The notes: generated by a model from the sequence alone, not told the origin. Shown: positions 40,225-49,941, numbered from the stretch's first letter. The stretch: DNA of 64,000 nucleotides from Mucilaginibacter gracilis (GCF_003633615.1 NZ_RBKU01000001.1:4526001-4590000); one strand, 5' to 3'. Made by a program: numbers and translations.

Positions 40225-41214
40225 CTAATTTACTACTATCATTTTTTTAGTGAGTTGCCTGCCTGCAATTTTCATCACGTATATATACATGCCGGGCTTC
40301 AAATCGTTAAGTGTAACATCCAACTGGTGGTAGCCCGAATTATAAAACTCGTTAGCTAAAGTTTTTAATGGCAGGCCAAGCATATTGTATAGCTGTATAT
40401 TAACATTGCCCGATTGCGACAAACTAAAACCAATGGTTGTTTTAGTACGGGCCGGGTTAGGGTAATTTTGATCTAAGCCTATTAATAATAATTTATTTTC
40501 AATAGCCTCGTTTATAGCGTCAAACCAAACGTAGCTTATAACTTTGTCGCCCTTATCATTAGGGTGTAATCCATCTGCCTGAAAAAGCGTAAAATCATAA
40601 CCAAGTGCTGCGTTTATATCGGCCAAATAAACTTTGCCTTTGTATTTACTAACCAATTTTATATAACCGGCGTTTATACGCTTAATGTAACTGTTTGCCG
40701 TTTTATAAGCAGCTAAATTTCTGTCATTTACATATTGTATAGTTCCAATAATGGGCACCAGGTTGTTTGATAGGGCCATTTGAACCATGTCTTCCATATT
40801 ACTTTGGGTAATGGCCAATGCCTTGGTAACTTGTGCAGCAGTTGCCGGCTTTGAGCCCGAAACCAGGTTAAGCGCATCGTTTACCCCCATTAATATACAT
40901 ACAAATCCGGTTTTACCGGTAATAGCCGATTGAAAACGAGCAAGGCCCTGCGTTGTTGTTTGCCCGGCTATACCGTAGTTGGTTACAACAATGGCTTTAC
41001 CTACGTAACAATATTTAAAATTTGCCTGCAAATATGGTTGAAACGAGTAACCATTAACACCAGCAACAGTACTGGCTCCAAAAGTTGTTATAATGATACT
41101 ATCTTTACTGTAAAATTTAGATGCCGCGCTACAGCTTGGCGTTTGGGCCAAACCCTTCAAACTCAAAAAGCAAAAAAATAAAACTAAAAATACAAGTAAC
41201 TTCCTCAAACCCAT
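40225..41214 (-). CDS. Secreted SGNH/GDSL hydrolase with T9SS sorting domain
   Basis: A 329-residue exported esterase/lipase-like enzyme. Signal peptide 1-23 (cut after GLA). The SGNH blocks are TTFGASTVAG (catalytic Ser, block I), NYGIAGQTTTQG (block II Gly), MGVNDAL (block III Asn) and ADGLHPNDKG (block V Asp and His). The last about 80 residues, DQNYPNPARTKTTIGFSL..GMYIYVMKIAGRQLTKKMIV, form a type A type-IX-secretion C-terminal domain. It should be secreted across the outer membrane; the substrate is not known. Confidence 0.9.
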   Translation of the reverse strand: MGLRKLLVFLVLFFCFLSLKGLAQTPSCSAASKFYSKDSIIITTFGASTVAGVNGYSFQPYLQANFKYCYVGKAIVVTNYGIAGQTTTQGLARFQSAITGKTGFVCILMGVNDALNLVSGSKPATAAQVTKALAITQSNMEDMVQMALSNNLVPIIGTIQYVNDRNLAAYKTANSYIKRINAGYIKLVSKYKGKVYLADINAALGYDFTLFQADGLHPNDKGDKVISYVWFDAINEAIENKLLLIGLDQNYPNPARTKTTIGFSLSQSGNVNIQLYNMLGLPLKTLANEFYNSGYHQLDVTLNDLKPGMYIYVMKIAGRQLTKKMIVVN

Positions 41215-41348
41215 CGTAACAAAACTTATTGCTTAACTCGTAGCAACTCAAACAAATATACAACCATAAAATCTCATTTTAACTATCTTATATAACTTCT
41301 TTTTAGTACAGGGGCGGGTTTTGGTTATATCAGATAAAAGTTAAATTC

Positions 41349-41356
41349 TATATTTG
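41349..41356 (+). promoter_or_regulatory. Putative -7 element for the M20 peptidase gene
   Basis: TATATTTG fits TAnnTTTG, 17 bases before the ATG. A TTTG lies 25 bases upstream (41320-41323), slightly further than the preferred spacing. Confidence 0.4.
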
Positions 41357-41373
41357 CCTTCAAAATACAAAAC

Positions 41374-42744
41374 ATGCAGGTTATAAAACAATATGTAGAG
41401 CAAAATAAAGAGCGTTTATTAAGCGAACTTTTTGATCTGTTACGGTTTCCGTCGGTAAGTGCTGATCCCAAATATGTGGAATCGGTTCTACAAACGGCAG
41501 ATTTTGTTGCTCAAAAACTACGTGATGCCGGTGCCGATAATGTTGAAGTATGCACAACAGCAGGCTACCCTATAGTTTATGGCGAAAAAATAATTGACCC
41601 CAAACTCCCAACTGTTTTAACCTATGGGCACTACGATGTACAACCGCCCGACCCGTTAGAGCTTTGGAAAACACCGCCCTTTGAACCCACAGTTAGAGAT
41701 GGTAAAATATATGCCCGCGGTGCTTGCGATGATAAAGGCCAGTTTTATATGCATGTAAAAGCATTTGAACTGATGATGCAAACCAATACTTTGCCTTGCA
41801 ATATCAAATTTATGATAGAGGGCGAAGAAGAGGTTGGCTCGTCAAACCTCAGTATTTTTGTTAAAGCTAACACCAGCAGATTAAAAGCCGACGTAGTTTT
41901 AATTTCCGATACATCCATGATAAGCATGGAAAACCCGTCGTTAGAGACAGGTTTGCGTGGCCTTTCGTACCTGGAAGTGGAAGTTGTTGGCCCCAACCGC
42001 GATTTGCACTCTGGCGTTTATGGTGGTGCGGTTGCCAACCCGGCAACTATTTTGGCTAAAATGATAGCCTCAATGCATGATGAAGATAATCACATTGCCA
42101 TACCCGGTTTTTACGATGACGTTATTGAATTAACCGAAGCCGAGCGCAGCGAACTGAATGCAGCTCCATATAATGAAGAGGAATACAAAACAGACCTGGA
42201 CGTTAAAGAGCTTTGGGGCGAAAAAGGATATACCACTTTTGAGCGCACCGGCACCCGCCCAACTTTAGAGGTTAATGGTATTTGGGGCGGCTATATTGGT
42301 GAAGGCGCTAAAACGGTTTTACCATCAAAAGCCAATGCTAAAATTTCGATGAGGCTGGTTCCAAATCAATCTTCGGATAAAATAACCGAGTTGTTTACTA
42401 AACATTTTGAAAAGATAGCACCGCCTTATGTAAAGGTAAAGGTAACCCCGCATCATGGTGGCGAGCCTGTGGTTACTCCTACAGATAGTATAGCTTATAA
42501 GGCGGCCCAAAAAGCTATTGAAGAATCATTCGGCAAAAAGCCTATCCCAACCCGTGGTGGTGGTAGCATACCTATTGTAGCCTTGTTTGAAGAGGTATTG
42601 GGTATAAAAACCGTGCTAATGGGCTTTGGTTTGGATAGCGACGCATTGCATTCGCCAAACGAAAAATACGATATATTTAACTATTACAAGGGGATAGAAA
42701 CCATACCATTGTTTCACAAACACTATGCCGAACTAAGTAAATAG
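41374..42744 (+). CDS. M20 family dipeptidase
   Basis: A 456-residue zinc peptidase of the M20 (carnosinase/CNDP-like) group. Metal and catalytic residues appear in TYGHYDVQPPDP (His, Asp), GACDDKGQ (bridging Asp), IEGEEEVGSSNL (catalytic Glu) and DALHSPNE (His), with the lid domain at about 205-310 (GLSYLEVEVVGPNRDLHSGVYGG). It is cytosolic by lack of a signal peptide and hydrolyses dipeptides. Standing alone between the esterase and a GT2 gene. Confidence 0.93.
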   Translation: MQVIKQYVEQNKERLLSELFDLLRFPSVSADPKYVESVLQTADFVAQKLRDAGADNVEVCTTAGYPIVYGEKIIDPKLPTVLTYGHYDVQPPDPLELWKTPPFEPTVRDGKIYARGACDDKGQFYMHVKAFELMMQTNTLPCNIKFMIEGEEEVGSSNLSIFVKANTSRLKADVVLISDTSMISMENPSLETGLRGLSYLEVEVVGPNRDLHSGVYGGAVANPATILAKMIASMHDEDNHIAIPGFYDDVIELTEAERSELNAAPYNEEEYKTDLDVKELWGEKGYTTFERTGTRPTLEVNGIWGGYIGEGAKTVLPSKANAKISMRLVPNQSSDKITELFTKHFEKIAPPYVKVKVTPHHGGEPVVTPTDSIAYKAAQKAIEESFGKKPIPTRGGGSIPIVALFEEVLGIKTVLMGFGLDSDALHSPNEKYDIFNYYKGIETIPLFHKHYAELSK

Positions 42745-42780
42745 TAATAGCGGCTATCTTAAAAAATGTTAAATTAAATC

Positions 42781-42830
42781 AATCTTCAAAAAAAGCTTTT
42801 AGCTTTATGCTTCGTAGCTTTCAGCTTAAA
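42781..42830. repeat. Degenerate AGCTTTNAGCTT word repeats
   Basis: Just before the GT2 gene, AAGCTTTTAGCTTTATGCTTCG and further AGCTTTCAGCTT words repeat with a period of about seven to ten bases. Non-coding, similar in style to 40125-40222. Confidence 0.4.
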
Positions 42831-42832
42831 AA

Positions 42833-43801
42833 ATGGATATATCTGTTGTAGTTCCTTTATATAATGAAGTGGAATCGTTGCCTGAGCTTACCTCGTGGAT
42901 AAGCAAGGTAATGAGCGAACACAAATTTAGTTACGAGATCATTTTAGTTGATGATGGCAGTAACGACGGCTCGTGGGAAATGATACGCAAACTAAGCGAA
43001 GGGAACCAATTTATAGAAGGTATTAAGTTCCGTCGTAATTATGGTAAATCTGCAGCTTTAAATGTGGGTTTCGCCGCCGCAGTTGGCAGCGTGGTTATCA
43101 CGATGGATGCCGACCTGCAGGATAGTCCGGACGAAATACCCGAACTTTACCGCCGTATTACAGAAGAAAAGTACGACCTCATATCGGGATGGAAGGCCAA
43201 GCGGCACGATCCGTTAAGTAAAACTATACCAACCAAGCTGTTTAATGCCGCAACACGCAAAATGTCGGGCGTAAACAACCTGCACGATTTTAACTGTGGT
43301 TTAAAAGCCTACCGTAAAACCGTAGTGAAAAACATTGAGGTTTACGGCGAAATGCACCGTTATATACCCGTTATTGCAAAATGGGCGGGTTTTACTAAAA
43401 TTGGCGAACAAGCTGTAGAGCATTTTCCGCGCAAATACGGCAAAACTAAATTTGGCCTAAGCCGCTTTGTTAACGGCTTTCTCGATCTGCTTTCTATTTT
43501 CTTTGTAGGCAAATTTGCCAAACGGCCTATGCACTTTTTTGGCACTATGGGTGTTTTAAGCTTTTTAACAGGTTTTGTGATAGCAATTTGGATAGTATGC
43601 CAAAAGCAATATATTATTCATCAAAACGAAACCCAGCATTTAAAGATACCATATCGCGATGCCACAAACGATCCACTATTTTATATAGCATTGGTAGCAA
43701 TAATTGTAGGTTTCCAATTATTTTTAACCGGCTTTATTGCCGAATTGGTGGCGCGTAACTCAACCGAAAGAAATAATTACCAGATAGAAGAAAAGCTGTA
43801 A
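42833..43801 (+). CDS. Family 2 glycosyltransferase, polyprenyl-phosphate type (DPM1/GtrB-like)
   Basis: A 322-residue membrane glycosyltransferase. The GT-A domain has VVPLYNEVESLPEL, ILVDDGSNDGSWEM and the metal-binding MDADLQDSPDEIP. Two C-terminal membrane helices (about 232-255 and 277-300) are as in GtrB/ArnC-like enzymes that move a sugar to undecaprenyl phosphate. The HPRKYGKTKFGLSRFVNGF-type block (HFPRKYGKTKFGLSRF) between catalytic domain and helices is typical. Which sugar cannot be told. Confidence 0.9.
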   Translation: MDISVVVPLYNEVESLPELTSWISKVMSEHKFSYEIILVDDGSNDGSWEMIRKLSEGNQFIEGIKFRRNYGKSAALNVGFAAAVGSVVITMDADLQDSPDEIPELYRRITEEKYDLISGWKAKRHDPLSKTIPTKLFNAATRKMSGVNNLHDFNCGLKAYRKTVVKNIEVYGEMHRYIPVIAKWAGFTKIGEQAVEHFPRKYGKTKFGLSRFVNGFLDLLSIFFVGKFAKRPMHFFGTMGVLSFLTGFVIAIWIVCQKQYIIHQNETQHLKIPYRDATNDPLFYIALVAIIVGFQLFLTGFIAELVARNSTERNNYQIEEKL

Positions 43802-44110
43802 ATGTGCGGATCTGCAAATGAGTAGATGTGCTAATGCTTTTTTTAGCTATGGCTTGTTTAAATTTATTACTAATAATTATAAACTATAAAACATCCAATA
43901 ATCACGTCATTGCGAGGTACGAAGCAATCTCTACATAGGACAAACGGACTTGCAGAATCGCTCTGTATAGTTAGAGATTGCTTCGTACCTCGCAATGACG
44001 CATTTGAGTATTTTAAACAGTTTAAGCAATCATTTAATCATTAAAAAATAAATATACCTGCACATTTACTAATTTGTACATATGCACATTCCAACTCATC
44101 TGCACATTTA
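43801..44110. repeat. ATGTGC-type degenerate repeats flanking the REP palindrome
   Basis: Words like AATGTGCGGATCTGCAAATG (from about 43800) on the left and their reverse-complement style GCACATTTACTAATTTG..CATCTGCACATTTA on the right (44058-44110) bracket the palindrome. This 315-base region between the two GT2 genes holds no gene. Confidence 0.45.
43905..44000. repeat. REP-like element with perfect 29-bp inverted repeats
   Basis: Arms at 43905-43933 (beginning CGTCATTGCGAGGTACGAAG) and 43972-44000 are exact reverse complements, with a 38-base spacer. CGTCATTGCGAGG..GCAATCT is a widely seen intergenic repeat type. It codes for nothing; it may be moved by a REP-associated transposase, none of which is seen here. 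Confidence 0.85.
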
Positions 44111-44116
44111 ACAAGA

Positions 44117-45085
44117 ATGTTTTTTTCCATCATCATACCCCTATATAACCGCCCGCAGGAAATCAACGAGCTGCTGGAAAGCCTAACCCATCAAACTTAT
44201 TTACAGTTTGAGGTTTTGGTTATTGAAGATGGTTCAACCGCTGATGCTAAAACCGTGGTTGAGGGTTACAGCAACCGCTTGGATATTAGTTATTACGTAA
44301 AACCCAACGAGGGCCAGGGTTTTGCACGCAACTATGGCTTCGCAAAAGCTAAAGGCGATTACTTTGTGGTGTTTGATTCGGATTGTTTAATTCCGCCCGA
44401 TTACCTCAATACGGTAAAAAATTATTTATATAGCCATCCTCTGGATGCCTACGGTGGCCCGGATGGCGCGGCAGCATCATTTACACCTGTGCAAAAAGCC
44501 ATCAGCTACAGCATGACCTCCCCTTTTACAACCGGTGGCATACGTGGTAATAAAAAGGGTATAGGCCAGTTCCATCCGCGAAGTTTCAACATGGGTATTT
44601 CGCGCCAGGTATGGGAAAAAACCGGCGGCTTTATCATAACCCGTTTAGGCGAAGATATTGAGTATAGTATCCGCATCCATAAAATGGGTTTTAAAATCGG
44701 CTTAATTGCCGATGCCGTTGTTTTCCATAAGCGGCGCACAAGCTTTGTACAGTTTTTTAAGCAACTGCATTTTTTTGGGAGGGCGCGTATCAATATTTAC
44801 AAGTTTTTCCCCGGCGAGTTAAAGTTGGTGCATTTTTTTCCGGCCTCATTCACCCTGTTTTTGTTGTTCACAATAATTACAAATGTTATTAAAACGCCGT
44901 TAACTTACCTGTGTAACATTATATTAACTATTTTTACTTTGTTGATATTTTTTCACTCCCTAATTAGTAATAAATCGGTAAAAGTTGCATTTTTGAGTAT
45001 TATTGCAGCCTTTACGCAACTAACAGCCTACGGCCTGGGCTTTATTCAAGATTTGTGGAAGAGGGTAATACTTAAAAAATCATAA
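44117..45085 (+). CDS. Family 2 glycosyltransferase with C-terminal membrane segments
   Basis: A 322-residue glycosyltransferase. The GT-A blocks are SIIIPLYNRPQEINELL, VIEDGSTADAK and FVVFDSDCLIPPDYL, the last with the DxD-type motif. The acceptor-binding GEDIEYSIRIHKMG block is also present. Three hydrophobic helices near 250-310 anchor it. It is the first gene of a three-gene operon: the next starts 3 bases later. Confidence 0.9.
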   Translation: MFFSIIIPLYNRPQEINELLESLTHQTYLQFEVLVIEDGSTADAKTVVEGYSNRLDISYYVKPNEGQGFARNYGFAKAKGDYFVVFDSDCLIPPDYLNTVKNYLYSHPLDAYGGPDGAAASFTPVQKAISYSMTSPFTTGGIRGNKKGIGQFHPRSFNMGISRQVWEKTGGFIITRLGEDIEYSIRIHKMGFKIGLIADAVVFHKRRTSFVQFFKQLHFFGRARINIYKFFPGELKLVHFFPASFTLFLLFTIITNVIKTPLTYLCNIILTIFTLLIFFHSLISNKSVKVAFLSIIAAFTQLTAYGLGFIQDLWKRVILKKS

Positions 45086-45088
45086 GCC

Positions 45089-45820
45089 ATGTACCATCCA
45101 TTCTCTGTTGCGGATACAATTAAAACCGCCTGGGGTATTTTCAGAAAAAACTTTATTACCATTATTGTGTACTCGGCAATAGCATCACTTCTAATGCTCT
45201 TTATGTCGATAGTAATAGGTTTAGTAATCCCATCGGGCGATTTTTATACCGAGATGCTGGCCTCGTTCATTTTAGTTTTTATACAAGCTTATACAACCTT
45301 GGGCCTCTATAAGCTGATATTTACGCTCATAGACAGCGAATATTATGAGTTTGAAATTCGACAGGTACTGCCACACATCCGAATGATTTTAAGCTACTTG
45401 GCCGTAATATTTATAATTGGCACCTGTGTAGTAACCTACAAAATATTTATACTCGATCATTTATTGCCTTACCCTTTAGCAAGCGTTGCGGCTAACGTTT
45501 TAGGCGTAATTATTGGGTTGTACTTAATATTGAGGTTTATGTTTTTTAATACCTACGTGGTAGACGATCTGTCGGGGCCAATTGAATCTTTAAATCAAAG
45601 CTTTAGCTTAACAAAAGATCACATGGTTCACGTGGTCTCTATTTTAAGTATCATAGTGATATTAATAGCTATTCCGGCAAAAGTTTCGCAGTATTTGCCT
45701 CCTCTATCGGTTCTTTTATTATTTGCCTACCCTTTTGTAAACATTATTTTAATAGTCACTTACCGTAAACTGATTTACAGCAATCAGGATGTTGACGACG
45801 ATGTTGCCGAAACACTTTAA
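45089..45820 (+). CDS. Multi-span membrane protein, function unknown
   Basis: A 243-residue protein with about six transmembrane helices (roughly 20-45, 55-80, 93-113, 125-155, 180-200, 205-225) and a short acidic C-terminus. I recognise no motif. It sits between a GT2 and a GH3-family gene, with spacings of 3 bases on both sides, so it acts with them. A GT2-membrane-GH3 set points to glycolipid or modified-sugar export, but this is an inference. Confidence 0.75.
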   Translation: MYHPFSVADTIKTAWGIFRKNFITIIVYSAIASLLMLFMSIVIGLVIPSGDFYTEMLASFILVFIQAYTTLGLYKLIFTLIDSEYYEFEIRQVLPHIRMILSYLAVIFIIGTCVVTYKIFILDHLLPYPLASVAANVLGVIIGLYLILRFMFFNTYVVDDLSGPIESLNQSFSLTKDHMVHVVSILSIIVILIAIPAKVSQYLPPLSVLLLFAYPFVNIILIVTYRKLIYSNQDVDDDVAETL

Positions 45821-45823
45821 CCT

Positions 45824-47329
45824 ATGGGACTAAAAGCAGCACTAAGCAAGCCCTTTGCAGCGCTTATTAATTTGCGATTGAATAAACTGCGCAAAAATGC
45901 AGTGCCTATGCAGCAGCAGGTGTTTTTAAAACTCATAGCGCAAGCCAAAAATACCGCTTTTGGCATAGACCATAATTTTAGCGACATTAAAACTTACGCC
46001 GATTTTAAACGCAACGTACCCATAAGAGATTATGAAGACCTGCGCCCTTACATAGACCGTATGGTGCATGGCGATGAGGATGTATTGTGGCCCGGTAAAC
46101 CAAGTTATCTGGCAAAAACATCGGGTACAACATCGGGCGTAAAATACATACCGATCTCTAAAGAAAGCATGCCGCAGCATATTAAGGCCGCACGCAATGC
46201 TTTACTCAATTACATTTACGAAACCGGCAAAACCGATTTTGTTGACGGCAGCATGATATTTTTACAGGGCAGCCCCATCATGGCCGAAAAACATGGTATA
46301 CAAGTTGGTCGCCTATCGGGCATTGTGGCGCATCATGTACCGCAATACCTGCAAAAAAACCGCAAGCCAAGCTACGAGGTTAATTGTATTGAAGATTGGG
46401 AACAAAAGGTTGATGCCATAGTTGACGAAACCCTAACCGAGGATATGCGCCTCATATCGGGCATACCGCCCTGGTGCCAAATGTATTTCGACAGGTTATC
46501 CGCAAAAGCGGGAGGAAAAAAGATAAAGGATATTTTCCCCAACTTTAAACTCTTTGTTTATGGCGGCGTAAACTACGAGCCTTACCGCGCTAAAATTGAA
46601 GAAAGCATAGGTTTTAAAATAGATACCATTGAAACCTATCCGGCATCCGAGGGTTTTATTGCCTTCCAGGATTCGCAAAAAGATAAAGGTTTGCTGTTAC
46701 TGGCAGATTCGGGCATATTTTACGAGTTTATCCCGGTTGACGAGTATTTTGACGCCAATCCAACCCGCTTGCAATTATCAGAGGTTGAACTTAATAAAAA
46801 CTATGCCCTCATATTAAACACCAATGCCGGGTTATGGGGATACAGTATTGGCGATACGGTAAAATTTACATCTAAAAACCCATATAAAATTGTGGTAAGC
46901 GGCCGTATTAAGCATTATATATCGGCCTTTGGCGAACATGTAATTGGCGAAGAGGTTGAACACGCCTTGCTGAGTGTTGCCCGGGAGCAAGAGATTGATA
47001 TTACCGAGTTTACCGTAGCACCACAGGTAAACCCGCCACAGGGCCAACTACCCTATCACGAATGGTTTGTTGAATTTGGAACAGAGCCTTTAGATTTAGC
47101 AGCCTTTAGTTTAAAGGTTGATGATGCTTTGCAAAAGAAAAATATTTACTATTTTGACCTCATTAAAGGGAGCATACTGCAACCGTTAAAAGTAACCAGT
47201 TTAAAAAAGAATGCTTTTATTGATTATATGCGATCGGAAGGTAAGTTGGGCGGCCAAAATAAAGTTCCGCGTTTAGCTAACGACCGTAAGATTGCCAACG
47301 AATTATTACATTACTCAAATAAGGGATAA
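45824..47329 (+). CDS. GH3 auxin-responsive-promoter family acyl-acid ligase
   Basis: A 501-residue enzyme of the GH3 family (ANL-like adenylating enzymes that conjugate acyl acids to amino acids in plants). The nucleotide-binding motif is KTSGTTSGVKYIPIS. Further family blocks are YGGVNYEPYRAKIEE, ETYPASEGFIAFQ and YSIGDTVKFTSKNPYKI. The bacterial role is not established. It is the last of a GT2-membrane-GH3 operon and may add an acyl or amino group to the operon's product. Confidence 0.88.
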   Translation: MGLKAALSKPFAALINLRLNKLRKNAVPMQQQVFLKLIAQAKNTAFGIDHNFSDIKTYADFKRNVPIRDYEDLRPYIDRMVHGDEDVLWPGKPSYLAKTSGTTSGVKYIPISKESMPQHIKAARNALLNYIYETGKTDFVDGSMIFLQGSPIMAEKHGIQVGRLSGIVAHHVPQYLQKNRKPSYEVNCIEDWEQKVDAIVDETLTEDMRLISGIPPWCQMYFDRLSAKAGGKKIKDIFPNFKLFVYGGVNYEPYRAKIEESIGFKIDTIETYPASEGFIAFQDSQKDKGLLLLADSGIFYEFIPVDEYFDANPTRLQLSEVELNKNYALILNTNAGLWGYSIGDTVKFTSKNPYKIVVSGRIKHYISAFGEHVIGEEVEHALLSVAREQEIDITEFTVAPQVNPPQGQLPYHEWFVEFGTEPLDLAAFSLKVDDALQKKNIYYFDLIKGSILQPLKVTSLKKNAFIDYMRSEGKLGGQNKVPRLANDRKIANELLHYSNKG

Positions 47330-47348
47330 ATAATTACCAAAAGAATAA

Positions 47349-47356
47349 TACTTTTG
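47349..47356 (+). promoter_or_regulatory. Putative -7 element for dxr
   Basis: TACTTTTG fits the TAnnTTTG consensus, 55 bases before the dxr ATG. No TTTG at the preferred distance. Confidence 0.4.
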
Positions 47357-47410
47357 TACAACACAGGATGACGTGCCGGGAACGATTTTAGGCGGGAATT
47401 AAAATTATAG

Positions 47411-48601
47411 ATGCATCAACAACAGACCAAAAATGTAGCTATCCTGGGTTCAACAGGTAGCATAGGCACACAGGCTTTAAAAGTAATTGCGGGTAATAAA
47501 AATTTATTCAGGGCTTTTGTGCTTACCGCACTAAGCAATGCTAACCTGCTTATTGAACAAGCCATAGCTTTTTTGCCGGCCTACGTAATTATTGGCGACG
47601 ATAAACAATATGCTTACGTTAAAGCAGCACTTGCTCATTTGCCTATTGAGGTTTTAGCAGGCAGCCAGGCCGTTATAGCTATTGTTACCCACCCCGAAAT
47701 TGATACCGTTTTAACCGCAATGGTTGGCTTTGCTGGTTTAGAGCCAACAATAGCCGCCATTAAAGCAGGCAAAACCATAGCCCTCGCAAATAAAGAAACC
47801 CTTGTTGTAGCCGGCGAGTTAATAACGGTGCTTGCCAATCAGCATCAGGTTAAAATACTCCCGGTTGACTCTGAGCATTCGGCTATATTTCAATGCCTTG
47901 TGGGCGAGGAACGCAACGCGATAGAAAAACTGATATTGACCGCTTCTGGTGGCCCTTTTAGGGGCAAAGATTTAAATTATTTATCGTCGGTTACTAAAAA
48001 CGATGCCCTAAAGCATCCAAATTGGGTAATGGGAGCCAAAATCACTATCGATTCGGCCTCGCTAATGAACAAGGGCCTGGAGGTAATTGAAGCCAAATGG
48101 TTGTTTAATGTTGATGCCGACCAGATAGAAGTTATTGTTCATTCGCAATCAATTATACATTCGCTGGTTCAATTTGAGGATGGCTCTATTAAAGCGCAAA
48201 TGGGCTTGCCCGATATGTGCCTGCCCATACAATATGCCCTCACCTACCCTAACCGCGTTAAAAACGATTTTAAGCGGTTCAATTTTATGGATTACCCGGA
48301 ACTGAGTTTCGAAAAACCCGATCTGGAAACTTTCCGTAATTTAGGCATCGCATACAAGGCATTAAGCATGGGCGGTAACATGCCCTGTATTATCAATGCC
48401 GCTAACGAGGTTGCTGTAGCGGCCTTTCTTAACGGCAATGTAAGCTTTTTGGGCATGAGCGATATGATTGAAACATGCATGCAAAAAATGAGTTTTATAC
48501 AAAAGCCCGTTTTAGACGATTATTTGAATACTGATAAAGAAACCCGCATATTAGCGCAAAATTTAATTAAGCAAGCGCCGCAGGCGCTTATAACTATTTG
48601 A
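47411..48601 (+). CDS. dxr: 1-deoxy-D-xylulose-5-phosphate reductoisomerase
   Basis: A 396-residue NADPH enzyme that makes 2-C-methyl-erythritol-4-phosphate in the non-mevalonate isoprenoid pathway. The nucleotide motif ILGSTGSIGTQAL is at the N-terminus. LANKETLVVAGEL, LPVDSEHSAIFQCL, ILTASGGPFR and MGAKITIDSASLMNKGLEVIE contain the metal and substrate residues. Full length. It ends 14 bases before rseP and probably shares a transcript, the usual dxr-rseP arrangement in Bacteroidota. Confidence 0.97.
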   Translation: MHQQQTKNVAILGSTGSIGTQALKVIAGNKNLFRAFVLTALSNANLLIEQAIAFLPAYVIIGDDKQYAYVKAALAHLPIEVLAGSQAVIAIVTHPEIDTVLTAMVGFAGLEPTIAAIKAGKTIALANKETLVVAGELITVLANQHQVKILPVDSEHSAIFQCLVGEERNAIEKLILTASGGPFRGKDLNYLSSVTKNDALKHPNWVMGAKITIDSASLMNKGLEVIEAKWLFNVDADQIEVIVHSQSIIHSLVQFEDGSIKAQMGLPDMCLPIQYALTYPNRVKNDFKRFNFMDYPELSFEKPDLETFRNLGIAYKALSMGGNMPCIINAANEVAVAAFLNGNVSFLGMSDMIETCMQKMSFIQKPVLDDYLNTDKETRILAQNLIKQAPQALITI

Positions 48602-48615
48602 TATAAATATAAAGG

Positions 48616-49941
48616 ATGAGTGTAGTTATTATGATAGTCCAGTTAATACTGGGCCTTTCTATTTTGGTAATATTACATGAGCTTGGCCACTTTTTAGCGG
48701 CTCGGGCTTTTGGCATTAAAGTAGAAAAATTTTATTTGTTTTTTGATGCTTGGAACGTAAGCCTGGTAAAATTTAATTACAAAGGCGTTGAATATGGAAT
48801 TGGATGGTTACCACTGGGCGGTTATGTAAAAATTGCCGGCATGATTGATGAATCTATGGATACCGAGCAAATGGCTGGCCCGCCACAGCCCTGGGAGTTC
48901 CGCTCAAAACCAGCCTGGCAACGCTTAATTGTAATGCTGGCTGGTATTTTTGTAAATATTGTTTTAGGCATTTTTATATTTTGGATGCTTACCGTTAAAT
49001 ACGGCGATAGCTATACACTTGCAGCCAATGTAAAATATGGTATAGCTCCCGGAAGTGTGGGCCGAAAAATAGGACTTATGGCTGGCGACAAAATAACCGA
49101 AGTTAATGGTAAACCCCTGTTGCGTTACGACGAGTTGCATAGTTCGAACGTATTGATGAACAATACTAAACTTACTGTGTTGCGTGGCGATAAAACAGTG
49201 ATAATTACCATACCTCCCACAATATTGAACGACTTATCAGACAATGTTGATGAATTTATCAATTTGCGCAGCAAGTTTAAGATAGACTCGGTAATGCCGG
49301 GCAGTAATGCCTATAAGGCAGGCTTGCAAAAAGGTGATAGTATTGTTGCCGTAAACAAACAACCTATTGAGTTTTACGACCAGCTACAGGATGCCATTAA
49401 GCAAAATATAAATAAAAAATTAGATCTTACCATAAAAAGAAACAACGTACCTAAACAACTAATTGCTCAGGTTTCTGCCGATGGCACGCTGGGCTTTTAC
49501 AGGGATCGTGATAGTTTTCCTAAGGAAACAACCGAAACTTACAGCTTTTTTGGTTCGTTGCCTGTAGGTGCATCAAAGGCCTGGCTTACTTTTGCAGCTA
49601 ATGCCAAAGGTTTAGGAAAAGTATTTAAGGGCGAAGTTAAGGCCACAAAGGCATTTGCCGGCCCGGTTGAGATAGCCACTATGTTTGGTGGGCATATAGA
49701 CTGGTTGAACTTTTGGCGCCTTGTGGGGCTTTTATCAATGGCACTTGCACTAATGAACTTATTGCCCATACCAGTATTAGATGGCGGGCACGCTATGTTT
49801 TTGGTTATAGAAATGATAAAAGGCAAACCTTTAAATGATAAGTTTATGGAACGCGCACAAATTGTGGGTTTTGTAATACTCATTACATTAATGGTATTTG
49901 TATATGGTAATAGTATTTTAAAGCATTTTATTAAATACTAA
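48616..49941 (+). CDS. rseP: RIP metalloprotease RseP (site-2 protease)
   Basis: A 441-residue inner-membrane zinc protease. The HExxH motif is in LVILHELGHFLAARAFG (residues about 20-30), the second ligand is in MNLLPIPVLDGGHAMF. Two PDZ-like domains lie between (about 130-190 and 215-280, SVMPGSNAYKAGLQKGDSIVAV). It cuts membrane-bound anti-sigma factors or signal peptides within the membrane. Slightly longer than E. coli RseP because of the loop after the first PDZ. It follows dxr; a terminator stands at 50036-50077. Confidence 0.95.
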   Translation: MSVVIMIVQLILGLSILVILHELGHFLAARAFGIKVEKFYLFFDAWNVSLVKFNYKGVEYGIGWLPLGGYVKIAGMIDESMDTEQMAGPPQPWEFRSKPAWQRLIVMLAGIFVNIVLGIFIFWMLTVKYGDSYTLAANVKYGIAPGSVGRKIGLMAGDKITEVNGKPLLRYDELHSSNVLMNNTKLTVLRGDKTVIITIPPTILNDLSDNVDEFINLRSKFKIDSVMPGSNAYKAGLQKGDSIVAVNKQPIEFYDQLQDAIKQNINKKLDLTIKRNNVPKQLIAQVSADGTLGFYRDRDSFPKETTETYSFFGSLPVGASKAWLTFAANAKGLGKVFKGEVKATKAFAGPVEIATMFGGHIDWLNFWRLVGLLSMALALMNLLPIPVLDGGHAMFLVIEMIKGKPLNDKFMERAQIVGFVILITLMVFVYGNSILKHFIKY

